Shown in pieces: positions 1 through 6,331 of a stretch of DNA of 14,196 nt. This DNA is from Oscillospiraceae bacterium (GTDB lineage: Bacteria > Bacillota > Clostridia > Oscillospirales > Oscillospiraceae), in the NCBI GenBank assembly GCA_902767395.1, contig CACXHI010000176.1:1-14196 (forward strand). Reading direction: 5' to 3'. Each line of letters starts with the position of its first letter. Position 1 is the first letter of the stretch. Made by a program: the position numbers and the translations under genes. The notes beneath the pieces are model-generated. The model worked only from the letters and a program-made list of their open reading frames with translations. It was not told the DNA's origin and ran no database searches.

Positions 1-1202
1 CCATCTCCTCCGGCGACGAAGAGGTCGGCAAGCTGATTGCAGAGGCCATGGAGAAAGTCACCTCCTCCGGCGTCATCACGATTGAGGAGTCCAAGACCGC
101 CGAGACCGGTCTGGAGGTTGTCGAGGGAATGCAGTTCGACCGCGGTTATATTTCCCCCTACATGGTGACCGATACCGACAAGATGGAAGCTGTGATCGAC
201 GATCCCTATATCCTGATTACTGACAAGAAGATCTCCACCATTCAGGAGATTCTGCCCGTGCTCGAGAAGATCGTGCAGGCCGGTAAGAAGATGGTTATCA
301 TCGCAGAGGACGTGGAGGGCGACGCGCTGGCAACCCTGCTGGTCAACCGGCTGCGCGGCACCTTTACCTGCCTGTGCGTGAAGGCGCCCGGCTTCGGTGA
401 TCGACGCAAGGAAATGCTCCGCGATATCGCCATTCTGACGGGCGGCACCTACGTTGCCTCCGATCTGAATATGGATCTCAAGGAGATCGACGTTTCCGAT
501 CTGGGCCGCGCCCGTCAGATCAAGTCCACCAAGGACAATACCACCATCGTGGACGGCATGGGCGATCCCGCCGAGATCAAGGCCCGTGTCCATGAGATTC
601 GCGCCGCTATTGAGGTCACGACCTCTGACTACGACAAGGAGAAGCTTCAGGAACGGCTTGCCAAGCTGTCCGGCGGCGTGGCCGTCATCCGTGTCGGCGC
701 TCCTACCGAGGTTGCCATGAAGGAGCAGAAGCTCCGCGTGGAGGACGCGCTGAACGCCACCCGCGCTGCCGTTGAGGAAGGCATTGTCGCCGGCGGCGGC
801 ACCGCCTACGTCAACGCGATCCCCGCTGTGGAGCGGCTGGTTGCCCGCCTGAGCGGCGACGAGAAGACCGGCGCTTCCATCATTGCCCGTGCTCTTCAGG
901 CGCCCATCCGCCAGATTGCGGAGAACGCCGGCGTGGACGGCTCCGTGGTCTTCGAGAAGATCAAGAACAGCCGCAAGCAGGGCTTCGGCTATGACGCGGC
1001 CAAGGATACCTTTGTGGACATGATTCCCTCCGGCATCGTCGATCCCACCAAGGTCACCCGCAGCGCCCTTGAGAATGCCGCTTCCATCGCGGCCTCCGTG
1101 CTGACCACCGAGTCTCTGGTGGTGGATAAGCCCGATCCGCAGGCGGATGCTGCAATGGCAGCCGCCGCTGCCGGTGCAGGCGGCATGGGCGGAATGTACT
1201 AA
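1..1202 (+). CDS. groL: 60 kDa chaperonin GroEL (5' partial)
   Basis: This is the C-terminal part of the GroEL/Hsp60 chaperonin, which forms double heptameric rings and folds cytoplasmic proteins with ATP and GroES. The reading frame is open from base 3, so the gene begins before the window. About 399 residues are visible and roughly 150 N-terminal ones are missing by comparison with the usual ~540. Visible hallmarks are EGMQFDRGYISPYM in the apical domain, VKAPGFGDRRKEML, the RVEDALNATRAAVEEG stretch carrying the family's catalytic Asp (nt about 738-785), the GGGTAYV segment, and the Gly/Met-rich tail ending GGMGGMY, typical of group I chaperonins. The ATG at 48 is an internal methionine, not the start. 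A strong intrinsic terminator follows 17 bases after the stop, so groL ends its transcript. No groES is visible. Identification is very secure. Confidence 0.98.
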   Translation, partial: ISSGDEEVGKLIAEAMEKVTSSGVITIEESKTAETGLEVVEGMQFDRGYISPYMVTDTDKMEAVIDDPYILITDKKISTIQEILPVLEKIVQAGKKMVIIAEDVEGDALATLLVNRLRGTFTCLCVKAPGFGDRRKEMLRDIAILTGGTYVASDLNMDLKEIDVSDLGRARQIKSTKDNTTIVDGMGDPAEIKARVHEIRAAIEVTTSDYDKEKLQERLAKLSGGVAVIRVGAPTEVAMKEQKLRVEDALNATRAAVEEGIVAGGGTAYVNAIPAVERLVARLSGDEKTGASIIARALQAPIRQIAENAGVDGSVVFEKIKNSRKQGFGYDAAKDTFVDMIPSGIVDPTKVTRSALENAASIAASVLTTESLVVDKPDPQADAAMAAAAAGAGGMGGMY

Positions 1203-1219
1203 TCCAAATACCGTTCAGA

Positions 1220-1256
1220 AAACAGGGATTCGGCTCAAACCGGGTCCCTGTTTTTT
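1220..1256 (+). terminator. Rho-independent terminator of groL
   Basis: Bases 1220-1228 (AAACAGGGA) pair perfectly with 1245-1253 (TCCCTGTTT). The stem continues through two G-U pairs and a CGG/CCG triplet to a six-base loop (CTCAAA, 1234-1239). A run of six T follows the CCCTG (1251-1256). It sits 17 bases beyond the groL stop and before the cdaA promoter, so it separates two transcription units. Confidence 0.93.
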
Positions 1257-1305
1257 ATGTAACGGTTCAGCCGCCGTTCCTGCAAGAAAAACCCAAAGAA
1301 ATTAC

Positions 1306-1334
1306 TTGCTATTTTGCTTTCAATGGGGTATAAT
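1306..1334 (+). promoter_or_regulatory. Sigma-A type promoter for the cdaA operon
   Basis: A -35 element TTGCTA (1306-1311) is followed by exactly 17 bases and a perfect -10 TATAAT (1329-1334). The predicted transcription start is near 1341, giving a leader of about 60 bases before the cdaA ATG. The region is notably AT-rich compared with its surroundings and lies in the only long intergenic gap of the window, just after the groL terminator. It should drive cdaA, cdaR and probably the genes downstream. Confidence 0.85.
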
Positions 1335-1359
1335 TTACAGGATAAAATAGGATTATTAT

Positions 1360-1379
1360 ATGGAGACGTTTGTCTCCAT
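1360..1379 (+). repeat. Perfect inverted repeat in the cdaA 5' leader
   Basis: ATGGAGAC (1360-1367) and GTCTCCAT (1372-1379) are exact reverse complements around a GTTT loop, giving an 8-bp hairpin in the leader RNA. It lies about 20 bases after the predicted transcription start and 7 bases before the TAGGAG ribosome site. No T-run follows, so it is not an intrinsic terminator. It could be a DNA operator, a 5'-end RNA stabiliser or a translation control element; the sequence alone does not decide. Confidence 0.7.
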
Positions 1380-1386
1380 CCGTGAG

Positions 1387-1392
1387 TAGGAG
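1387..1392 (+). promoter_or_regulatory. Shine-Dalgarno site that fixes the cdaA start
   Basis: TAGGAG at 1387-1392 lies seven bases before the ATG at 1400. A TTG at 1370 is in the same frame but falls inside the leader hairpin and has no ribosome site, so the ATG at 1400 is the start. Confidence 0.85.
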
Positions 1393-1399
1393 CGTTCTT

Positions 1400-2290
1400 A
1401 TGAAAGAAATACAGGAATTCTTTTCAAATTTGAGAAGCACCTTCCCCACGGTCTCCGTAACGGATATTCTGGATATCCTTGTGGTGGCGGTGCTGATTTA
1501 CTACGTCATCAGCCTGATTTGGAATACCAGCGCCAAGCGGATTGCAAAAGCGATTATTTTCCTGCTTGTGGCGACGGTGGTCACGGAGCTGTTGAATCTA
1601 CATACGGTCAACTATCTTGTAGACCGTGTGATGCAGCTCGGCTTTGTCGCCCTTGTGATCGTCTTTCAGCCGGAGCTTCGCCGCCTGCTTGAGCGGGTGG
1701 GCGGCAAGGGCTTTGTGCGCGGCTTTTTCGGCCTGAGCGGCAACACAAGCTCTATGGATCAGACCGAGGCCATCAACGAGGTTGTCGAGGCCTGCGAGGC
1801 CATGTCGCGCGAGCGGGTCGGCGCGCTGATCGTGTTTGAAAGAACGAACTCGCTTGAAACGATTGCCGCTTCCGGCACGCGGGTGGACGCCAGCGTGTCG
1901 CAGGAGCTGATTCGCAACATCTTTTTCCCCAAGGCGTCCTTGCACGACGGTGCCATGATTCTGCACAACGGTCGCATCGAGGCTGCCGGGTGCGTCCTGC
2001 CGCTGTCGGATAACCGCACCTTGTCCACCGACCTTGGCACCCGGCATCGCGCCGGCGTGGGCGTCAGCGAGGTCAGCGACGCGCTGGTGGTGATCGTGTC
2101 CGAGGAGACCGGCGCCATCTCCGTGGCGGAGGAAGGAATGCTCAAACGCCACCTTGCCACACAGACGCTTAAGAAGCTCCTGATTGCGGAGCTGATCGGA
2201 GAGGAAGTAGAGAAAAACGGCGTTCTGGAGATTCTGAAACGCAAAGGACGCAGGAAGGGAGGCGACGACGATGAAACAGCGAACCCGTAA
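1400..2290 (+). CDS. cdaA: Diadenylate cyclase CdaA (DisA_N domain)
   Basis: CdaA condenses two ATP into cyclic di-AMP, the messenger that controls potassium and osmolyte uptake and cell-wall homeostasis in Firmicutes. It acts at the membrane. The 296-residue protein has three hydrophobic segments (about 22-41, 48-66 and 70-90), the FQPELRR junction at 89-95, and then the DAC domain with both signature motifs: DGA (183-185, inside SLHDGAMIL) and RHR (215-217, inside GTRHRAGVG), followed by VSEETG. Length and layout match the family (about 270-290 residues). The highly charged C-terminal tail (KRKGRRKGGDDDE) overlaps the start of cdaR by 20 bases, which implies translational coupling. The promoter and leader hairpin upstream should control expression. 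The active-site motifs are intact, so it is probably functional. Confidence 0.97.
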   Translation: MKEIQEFFSNLRSTFPTVSVTDILDILVVAVLIYYVISLIWNTSAKRIAKAIIFLLVATVVTELLNLHTVNYLVDRVMQLGFVALVIVFQPELRRLLERVGGKGFVRGFFGLSGNTSSMDQTEAINEVVEACEAMSRERVGALIVFERTNSLETIAASGTRVDASVSQELIRNIFFPKASLHDGAMILHNGRIEAAGCVLPLSDNRTLSTDLGTRHRAGVGVSEVSDALVVIVSEETGAISVAEEGMLKRHLATQTLKKLLIAELIGEEVEKNGVLEILKRKGRRKGGDDDETANP

Positions 2291-3542
2291 GCTTATGATG
2301 ATGCTGGCGTCGCTGCTTGCTGCGATTCTGCTCTGGCTCTACGTGGTGTCGTCGGTTGCGCCGGAGGCAAAAACCACTGTCAGCTCCATTCCGATCAGCC
2401 TCGACGGAATGATCGTGTTGGAGGAACGAGGCCTCATTATCACGCAGCAGGACGCCGAAGCCCTTTCGTTGGAAATCAATACCTCCCGCGTCAATCTGTC
2501 CAAGCTCAACGCCGACAGCATTCGCGTCAACGCGGATGCCAGCAAGATTCGGGAGCCGGGAGAGTACGCGCTGACCTGTGTTGTCACCTTCCCGGATACC
2601 GTTCGTGCCAGCGATGTGGAGATTCTTCGTAAGACCGTGGACACCGTGCATATCACGGTTTCCAAGCTGGTGTCCCAGCCCGTTCCGGTGAAGCTCAATC
2701 TGGCCGGATCCGGAAAAGAGGGTTATTCAGTGGAGGCAGGGAGCGCCCTGCTTGAGCCTGCCGAAATTGTGGTGGTCGGGCCGGATTACGAGGTTGAAAA
2801 GATCGACAAGGCCGTAATCAGCTACGACGTCTCTACGCTGGAGGAAACCGCCATTGTGTCGCTCCCGGTTGCGTTTCTGAATGCAGAGGGGGAGGAGATT
2901 GAGTTTTCCGAGTACGCCTCAGCCAGCGCTTCCACAGTGAACCTGACGCTCCCGGTTCTGCGTACCAGAGAGCTTCAAATGGGCGTCGAGCTTCAGGCCG
3001 GCGGCGGCGTGAGCGAGCGCAACGCGATCGTTACCGTGGAGCCTTCGACCATTCGGGTCAAGGGCGCAGCGGACGTGATCGAGGCGTTGGACAATCCGTT
3101 CCCGCTCGGAACAGTCGATCTGTCCACGATCACCTCCCATGAGGAGCGAACCTTCCCGCTTGCCCTGCCGGCCGGGGTCACGAATATCAGCGGGGAGACG
3201 GAGATCGAAGTGACAATCGACCTCAAGGGCGTCAGCTCTGCGTCCATTCCGATCTCGGATATTCGCATCATCAATGCCCCGGAGGGGTATCAGGCGGAGC
3301 TGTCCACGCGCACGGTCAATATCAACGTCCGGGGCAGCACCGATGAAATCAACGAGTTAAAGCAGAATAAGAACAACGGCATCTACGTGCTGGTGGATCT
3401 CGGGGACTACACGCAGGACGGCGCCTTCACCGTGACCGGACAGATCATCAATGAAACGCACCCCTCCATCAGCGTGGGCAAAACGATCGAAATCAGCGTT
3501 GTGATCTCTGCCGGCGAGCCGGAGCCGAGTTCGGGGGACTGA
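2271..3542 (+). CDS. cdaR: CdaA regulatory protein CdaR (YbbR-domain)
   Basis: YbbR/CdaR is a membrane-anchored extracytoplasmic protein that binds CdaA and modulates c-di-AMP synthesis. The 423-residue product starts with a basic N-terminus and one membrane anchor (about residues 7-28). A chain of beta-rich repeats with alternating V/I/T residues follows, consistent with about four YbbR domains (roughly 35-135, 140-230, 235-320 and 325-415). Repeat landmarks include PVPVKLNLAG, VGPDYEVEKI, RVKGAADVIE and VNVNVRG-like NINVRGSTDEIN. The ATG at 2271 has GGGAGG (2257-2262) eight bases upstream and overlaps the end of cdaA. B. subtilis CdaR is slightly longer (about 480). In Bacilli glmM follows this gene; here it does not. 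Family assignment is firm, and the domain boundaries are estimates by eye. Confidence 0.93.
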   Translation: MKQRTRKLMMMLASLLAAILLWLYVVSSVAPEAKTTVSSIPISLDGMIVLEERGLIITQQDAEALSLEINTSRVNLSKLNADSIRVNADASKIREPGEYALTCVVTFPDTVRASDVEILRKTVDTVHITVSKLVSQPVPVKLNLAGSGKEGYSVEAGSALLEPAEIVVVGPDYEVEKIDKAVISYDVSTLEETAIVSLPVAFLNAEGEEIEFSEYASASASTVNLTLPVLRTRELQMGVELQAGGGVSERNAIVTVEPSTIRVKGAADVIEALDNPFPLGTVDLSTITSHEERTFPLALPAGVTNISGETEIEVTIDLKGVSSASIPISDIRIINAPEGYQAELSTRTVNINVRGSTDEINELKQNKNNGIYVLVDLGDYTQDGAFTVTGQIINETHPSISVGKTIEISVVISAGEPEPSSGD

Positions 3543-3547
3543 TTCGG

Positions 3548-4474
3548 ATGTTTGGCTACGTCAGACCTCGCACCGACGTTTTGTCTTCGGAGGAGATGGA
3601 CGCCTACCGTGCGGCCTACTGCGGTTTGTGCCGGGCGCTGGGCAAGCAATACGGCTTTCGCGCACGCTTTTTGGTCAATTACGATATGACCTTCCTCTAT
3701 CTGCTCCGTTCTGGCGTCCGCGACCGGGCAGAAGCGAAACGCTGCTGGTGTCCGGCCCGCGGCTGCGGAAAAAAGGTCTGCACGCTTGATCAGGTCGGCT
3801 TTGAGACCGTTGCCGCCCGTACGGTGATTCTGTGTGTGGAAAAGCTGCGTGACAATCTGCGGGACGAGAGCTTCTTCCGCAGCCTGCCCGATCGGTTTCT
3901 GCGGCTTCTTTTCCGGCGGGCCTACAAAAAGGCGGCGCGCCGACTGCCAAGCTTCGCAGCACTGACGGCGGAGCAGCTTGGAAAGCTGCGGGCGCTGGAG
4001 CAGGCGCACAGCCCCTCCATCGACGCCACGGCGGACGCCTTTGCCCGAATCGTGGCGGGCTGTGCCGCAGACGTGGAGGAACCTGCCCTGCGCCGCCCCA
4101 TGGAGCAGGTGCTCTACCAGACCGGGCGCTTTCTCTATCTGGCAGACGCGCTCGACGACCTGCGGGACGACTGTCAGAACGGCGTGTACAACCCGCTTCG
4201 CTTCCGTTTTACGCCGCAAAATGGGGAGCTGTCTGCACAGGAGCTGGACTATCTGACCCAGCTCACCGACAGCTCCGTGAATCTCGCCGGGGCGGCGCTT
4301 GCGCTGCTTCCGCTGCGCGCCTATGACCGACTGCTGGAAAACACCGTGTACCTCGGCTTTCCCGCAGTGTTTGCCGCAGTCCGGGCCTACAAGTTCCGCG
4401 CAAAAGCGGGGCTTCCGGGCATTGGCAGGCGTTCCGCCAAGGGCGGAAATACACCAAAAGGAGAAACAGAATGA
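3548..4474 (+). CDS. DUF5685-like protein with Cys cluster and two Asp-rich motifs
   Basis: This 308-residue, apparently soluble and mostly helical protein opens with MFGYVRP and YCGLC, which I recognise as the DUF5685 family of Clostridia, whose function is unknown. Cysteines C25/C28 (CGLC) and C66, C68, C73 and C78 could bind a metal. Two acidic motifs stand out: KLRDNLRDE (99-107) and ALDDLRDD (201-208), the latter followed by NGVYNPL. Their spacing and the GRFLYLADALDDLRDD..G.YNP pattern recall the aspartate motifs of squalene/phytoene synthases (LRDxxED..G.xYLP). That resemblance is inference, not proof of activity. It starts five bases after cdaR, with GGGGGA (3533-3538) as ribosome site, and its stop overlaps the next ATG (ATGA), so it is translated together with the J-domain gene. 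A Lys/Gly-rich tail ends the protein. Confidence 0.85.
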   Translation: MFGYVRPRTDVLSSEEMDAYRAAYCGLCRALGKQYGFRARFLVNYDMTFLYLLRSGVRDRAEAKRCWCPARGCGKKVCTLDQVGFETVAARTVILCVEKLRDNLRDESFFRSLPDRFLRLLFRRAYKKAARRLPSFAALTAEQLGKLRALEQAHSPSIDATADAFARIVAGCAADVEEPALRRPMEQVLYQTGRFLYLADALDDLRDDCQNGVYNPLRFRFTPQNGELSAQELDYLTQLTDSSVNLAGAALALLPLRAYDRLLENTVYLGFPAVFAAVRAYKFRAKAGLPGIGRRSAKGGNTPKGETE

Positions 4475-5103
4475 AGGACCCCTACGAGGTGCTGGGCGTT
4501 TCCCGCACCGCTTCCGACAACGAGATCAAAGCCGCTTACCGTGAGCTTGTCAAGAAATACCACCCGGACAACTATGCCAACAATCCACTGGCGGATCTGG
4601 CCTCCGAGAAGGTGAAGGAGATCAACGAGGCCTACGACGCCATTACCCGCAGCCGGGCCGGGCAGGGGAGCGCTTACAACGGCGGGTATCAGCCCGGCGG
4701 CAGCTACCAGTCCAGCGGCAGTTATCAGTCCGGCGGCTACAAGAGCTATCAGACCTCCTCGAACGCTGCCTATTCGCAGGTTCGTTCCTATCTCAACGCC
4801 AATCAGCTTGACGCCGCCGAGTCACTTCTGAATACCGCGTCCAACCGCGACGCCGAGTGGTACTATCTCAAGGGCATGATTGCCTATCGGCGCGGCTGGC
4901 TGGACGAAGCGCGCCAGCATTATCAGACCGCCTGCGCGATGGTGCCGGGCAACTATGAATACCAGAACGCCCTCCGCAGCGTTCAGGGCGGCTATACGCC
5001 CTATCGGCAGACCAACTATCAGCGCTCCGATATGGATACCGCCTGCGACATTTGCAACGCGCTGATGTGTCTCAACTGCCTGTGCGGAGGCTGTGGACGA
5101 TGA
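4471..5103 (+). CDS. J-domain protein with TPR-like region and Cys-rich tail
   Basis: The 210-residue protein begins with a canonical J domain (about 1-62): DPYEVLGV, AAYRELVKKYHPD with the essential HPD at 31-33, and INEAYDAI. It should stimulate an Hsp70 (DnaK) ATPase. A low-complexity Gly/Ser/Tyr/Gln linker (about 68-95) follows. Next comes a helical segment (about 100-170) that looks like one or two TPR-type hairpins (YLKGMIAYRRGWLDEARQHY). The tail has six cysteines (C192, C195, C200, C203, C205, C208), a pattern that could bind metal or sit at the membrane. It lacks the G/F, zinc-finger and C-terminal domains of true DnaJ, so it is a specialised class C-type J protein. AAAAGGAG (4456-4463) precedes the ATG, which overlaps the upstream stop; its own stop overlaps the next ATG. 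Confidence 0.92.
   Translation: MKDPYEVLGVSRTASDNEIKAAYRELVKKYHPDNYANNPLADLASEKVKEINEAYDAITRSRAGQGSAYNGGYQPGGSYQSSGSYQSGGYKSYQTSSNAAYSQVRSYLNANQLDAAESLLNTASNRDAEWYYLKGMIAYRRGWLDEARQHYQTACAMVPGNYEYQNALRSVQGGYTPYRQTNYQRSDMDTACDICNALMCLNCLCGGCGR
4681..4755 (+). repeat. Low-complexity Tyr-Gln-Gly-Ser linker repeat
   Basis: Within the J-domain gene, two near-identical 18-base units (4702-4719 and 4720-4737) encode SYQSSG and SYQSGG. They are flanked by more distant copies (GGYQPGG, YKSYQT). This is a small imperfect tandem repeat that forms the flexible linker between the J domain and the TPR-like region. Confidence 0.75.
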
Positions 5104-5633
5104 GCCGCACCAAAAAGCTGACGCTCACGGCGATGATCGCCGCCCTGTGTCTGCTCTGTCTGGCCGGGAGCAGTCTGCTGCCCCGCGTGACCCTCTCGCT
5201 GGCCGCGCTGGCGGGCATCTTCCCAGCGGCCACGGTGATCGTCTGCGGAAGCGGCTGGGCGGCCTGCGGCTCCGCTGTGGCGGCGGCGCTGGCCCTGCTC
5301 CTGCTGCCGGATAAGACGGCAGGGGTCTGGTTCGCCTGCTTTTTCGGGCACTATCCCATTTGGAAGGCACTGATCGAAGCTCTGCAGGCCCGTCTGGGCA
5401 AGCCGTGGCTGGGCTGGCTGCTGAAGTGCCTTGGCTTTGCGGCCTGTATGCTTCTGCTCTATCTGGCTTTTTCCGGCCTCTTCGCCGCAGCCATTCCCTA
5501 TGCCTTTTCCGAGCATTCCGCCGGACCGTTCATTCTGGCCGCCGCCCTGCTGGCTGCCTTTGCGGTCTACGATTATGCGTTTTCCATTCTGATTACCTTC
5601 TTCCGTGTAAAGATTCTGCCGAAGCTCCATTGA
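5100..5633 (+). CDS. Small polytopic membrane protein of unknown function
   Basis: The chosen start is the ATG at 5100, which overlaps the J-protein stop (ATGA) and has CGGAGG (5085-5090) nine bases upstream. A longer in-frame start at 5052 would run deep into the J gene and has no such site. The 177-residue product has five or six hydrophobic segments (about 9-26, 31-50, 54-69, 73-88, 106-133 and 142-168) and a basic start (MSRTKK). Fixed-looking features are LPDK at 69-72, FFGHYPIWKALIE at 81-93, and the C-terminal VYDYAFSILITFFR. Size and compact helices loosely resemble substrate-binding subunits of ECF transporters, but I see no diagnostic motif. I do not recognise a family with confidence. 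Its position between two J-like proteins suggests a joint role. Confidence 0.85.
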   Translation: MSRTKKLTLTAMIAALCLLCLAGSSLLPRVTLSLAALAGIFPAATVIVCGSGWAACGSAVAAALALLLLPDKTAGVWFACFFGHYPIWKALIEALQARLGKPWLGWLLKCLGFAACMLLLYLAFSGLFAAAIPYAFSEHSAGPFILAAALLAAFAVYDYAFSILITFFRVKILPKLH

Positions 5634-5656
5634 CGATGGCTTTTTGAAGGGATGGT

Positions 5657-6271
5657 ATGATGGACGAGACAAAGAAGAATGCCTATCGGGTGCTGAATCT
5701 CCCCGAGACAGCGACGCGGGAGGAAATCCATGCCGCCTACGAAAAGCTGGAGGAGCGATACAGCGAAATCCGCTATCTGGGCAGCCCGCTCTGGGATATG
5801 GCGGCGGAAAAACGGGAGTTGATTCAAGCCGCCTACGACGAACTGACGAGGGAAGAAGCGCCGATGCGGGTACAGACCGTGCAGGAGGCGCAGGAAGACC
5901 CCGAACCCGGCGATTCCGTCAGCCGTCGGCTTCGAACGCTCCTGAACCGGAACGAGCTGGACGCGGCACAGGCGCTCCTGGAGCAGCAGCCGAACCGGGA
6001 AAACGACCCGGAGCTGCTCTACCTGCGCGGAATGCTGGCCTGGAAGCGAGGCTGGCTGGATGAGGCAACGCAGTCCATGGACGCCGCGCTGCGGCTTGCG
6101 CCACAGAATCAAGAGTATCGAACCGGCCGGGAAAAGCTGACGGGCGGTCTTCCACCCTCGGCGCGGTTGCGGCAGGGAATCAAAGACAGGCAGACGCGCG
6201 GGGCTTGCGCTGCCTGCCTGATGGAATGCCTCTGTGAAGGGCTCTGCGAAGCAATCTGCGACGGATGCTGA
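5657..6271 (+). CDS. J-like protein lacking HPD, with TPR-like region and Cys-rich tail
   Basis: This is a 204-residue paralogue of the gene at 4471-5103 with the same order of parts. The N-terminal helices align (AYRVLNLPETATREEIHAAY, then AEKRELIQAAYDEL). However, the HPD tripeptide is replaced by SEI (36-38, in ERYSEIRY), so it cannot activate Hsp70 in the usual way. The TPR-like part is very close to the first copy (LRGMLAWKRGWLDEA against LKGMIAYRRGWLDEA). The tail has seven cysteines (C184, C187, C191, C193, C197, C201, C204). The Tyr/Gln/Gly linker is absent; an acidic stretch (about 65-86) replaces it. The ribosome site GAAGGGA (5646-5652) lies four bases before the ATG at 5657 and seven before an in-frame ATG at 5660. 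The second may be the real start, costing one residue. Confidence 0.88.
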   Translation: MMDETKKNAYRVLNLPETATREEIHAAYEKLEERYSEIRYLGSPLWDMAAEKRELIQAAYDELTREEAPMRVQTVQEAQEDPEPGDSVSRRLRTLLNRNELDAAQALLEQQPNRENDPELLYLRGMLAWKRGWLDEATQSMDAALRLAPQNQEYRTGREKLTGGLPPSARLRQGIKDRQTRGACAACLMECLCEGLCEAICDGC

Positions 6272-6331
6272 CCCGGAGATCCGAGAAATCATTCATAGAA
6301 CACTGAACCCAACAAAGGAGAACAATGCAAC

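Noticed and set aside
1147..1350. 67-codon frame across the groL end, terminator and cdaA promoter
   Set aside because: It runs through a strong terminator and a promoter and has no ribosome site, so it is not a gene.
1598..2244. Long minus-strand open frames opposite cdaA, and similar ones opposite priA, fmt, rsmB and rlmN
   Set aside because: They mirror GC-rich coding genes, have no recognised motif or convincing ribosome site, and the + strand genes have full conserved motifs.
3407..4219. 270-codon minus-strand frame opposite the DUF5685 gene
   Set aside because: The + strand frame carries the family start, ribosome sites and ATGA coupling; the opposite frame is Arg/His/Ala-rich with no recognisable domain.
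5621..5645. Small stem-loop (CCAT/ATGG around the stop of the membrane protein gene) followed by TTTTT, a possible terminator
   Set aside because: The stem is only four to six weak pairs, and alternative pairing uses G-U pairs and part of the T-run. The next gene's ribosome site follows at once, so it is probably chance.
5644..6063. 139-codon + strand frame overlapping the second J-like gene
   Set aside because: It is a frame-shifted shadow; the frame at 5657 aligns with the first J-like protein from end to end.
6262..6283. CGGAT...ATCCG inverted repeat between the second J-like gene and yicC
   Set aside because: Five pairs with a 12-base loop and no T-run; too weak to call a terminator or operator.
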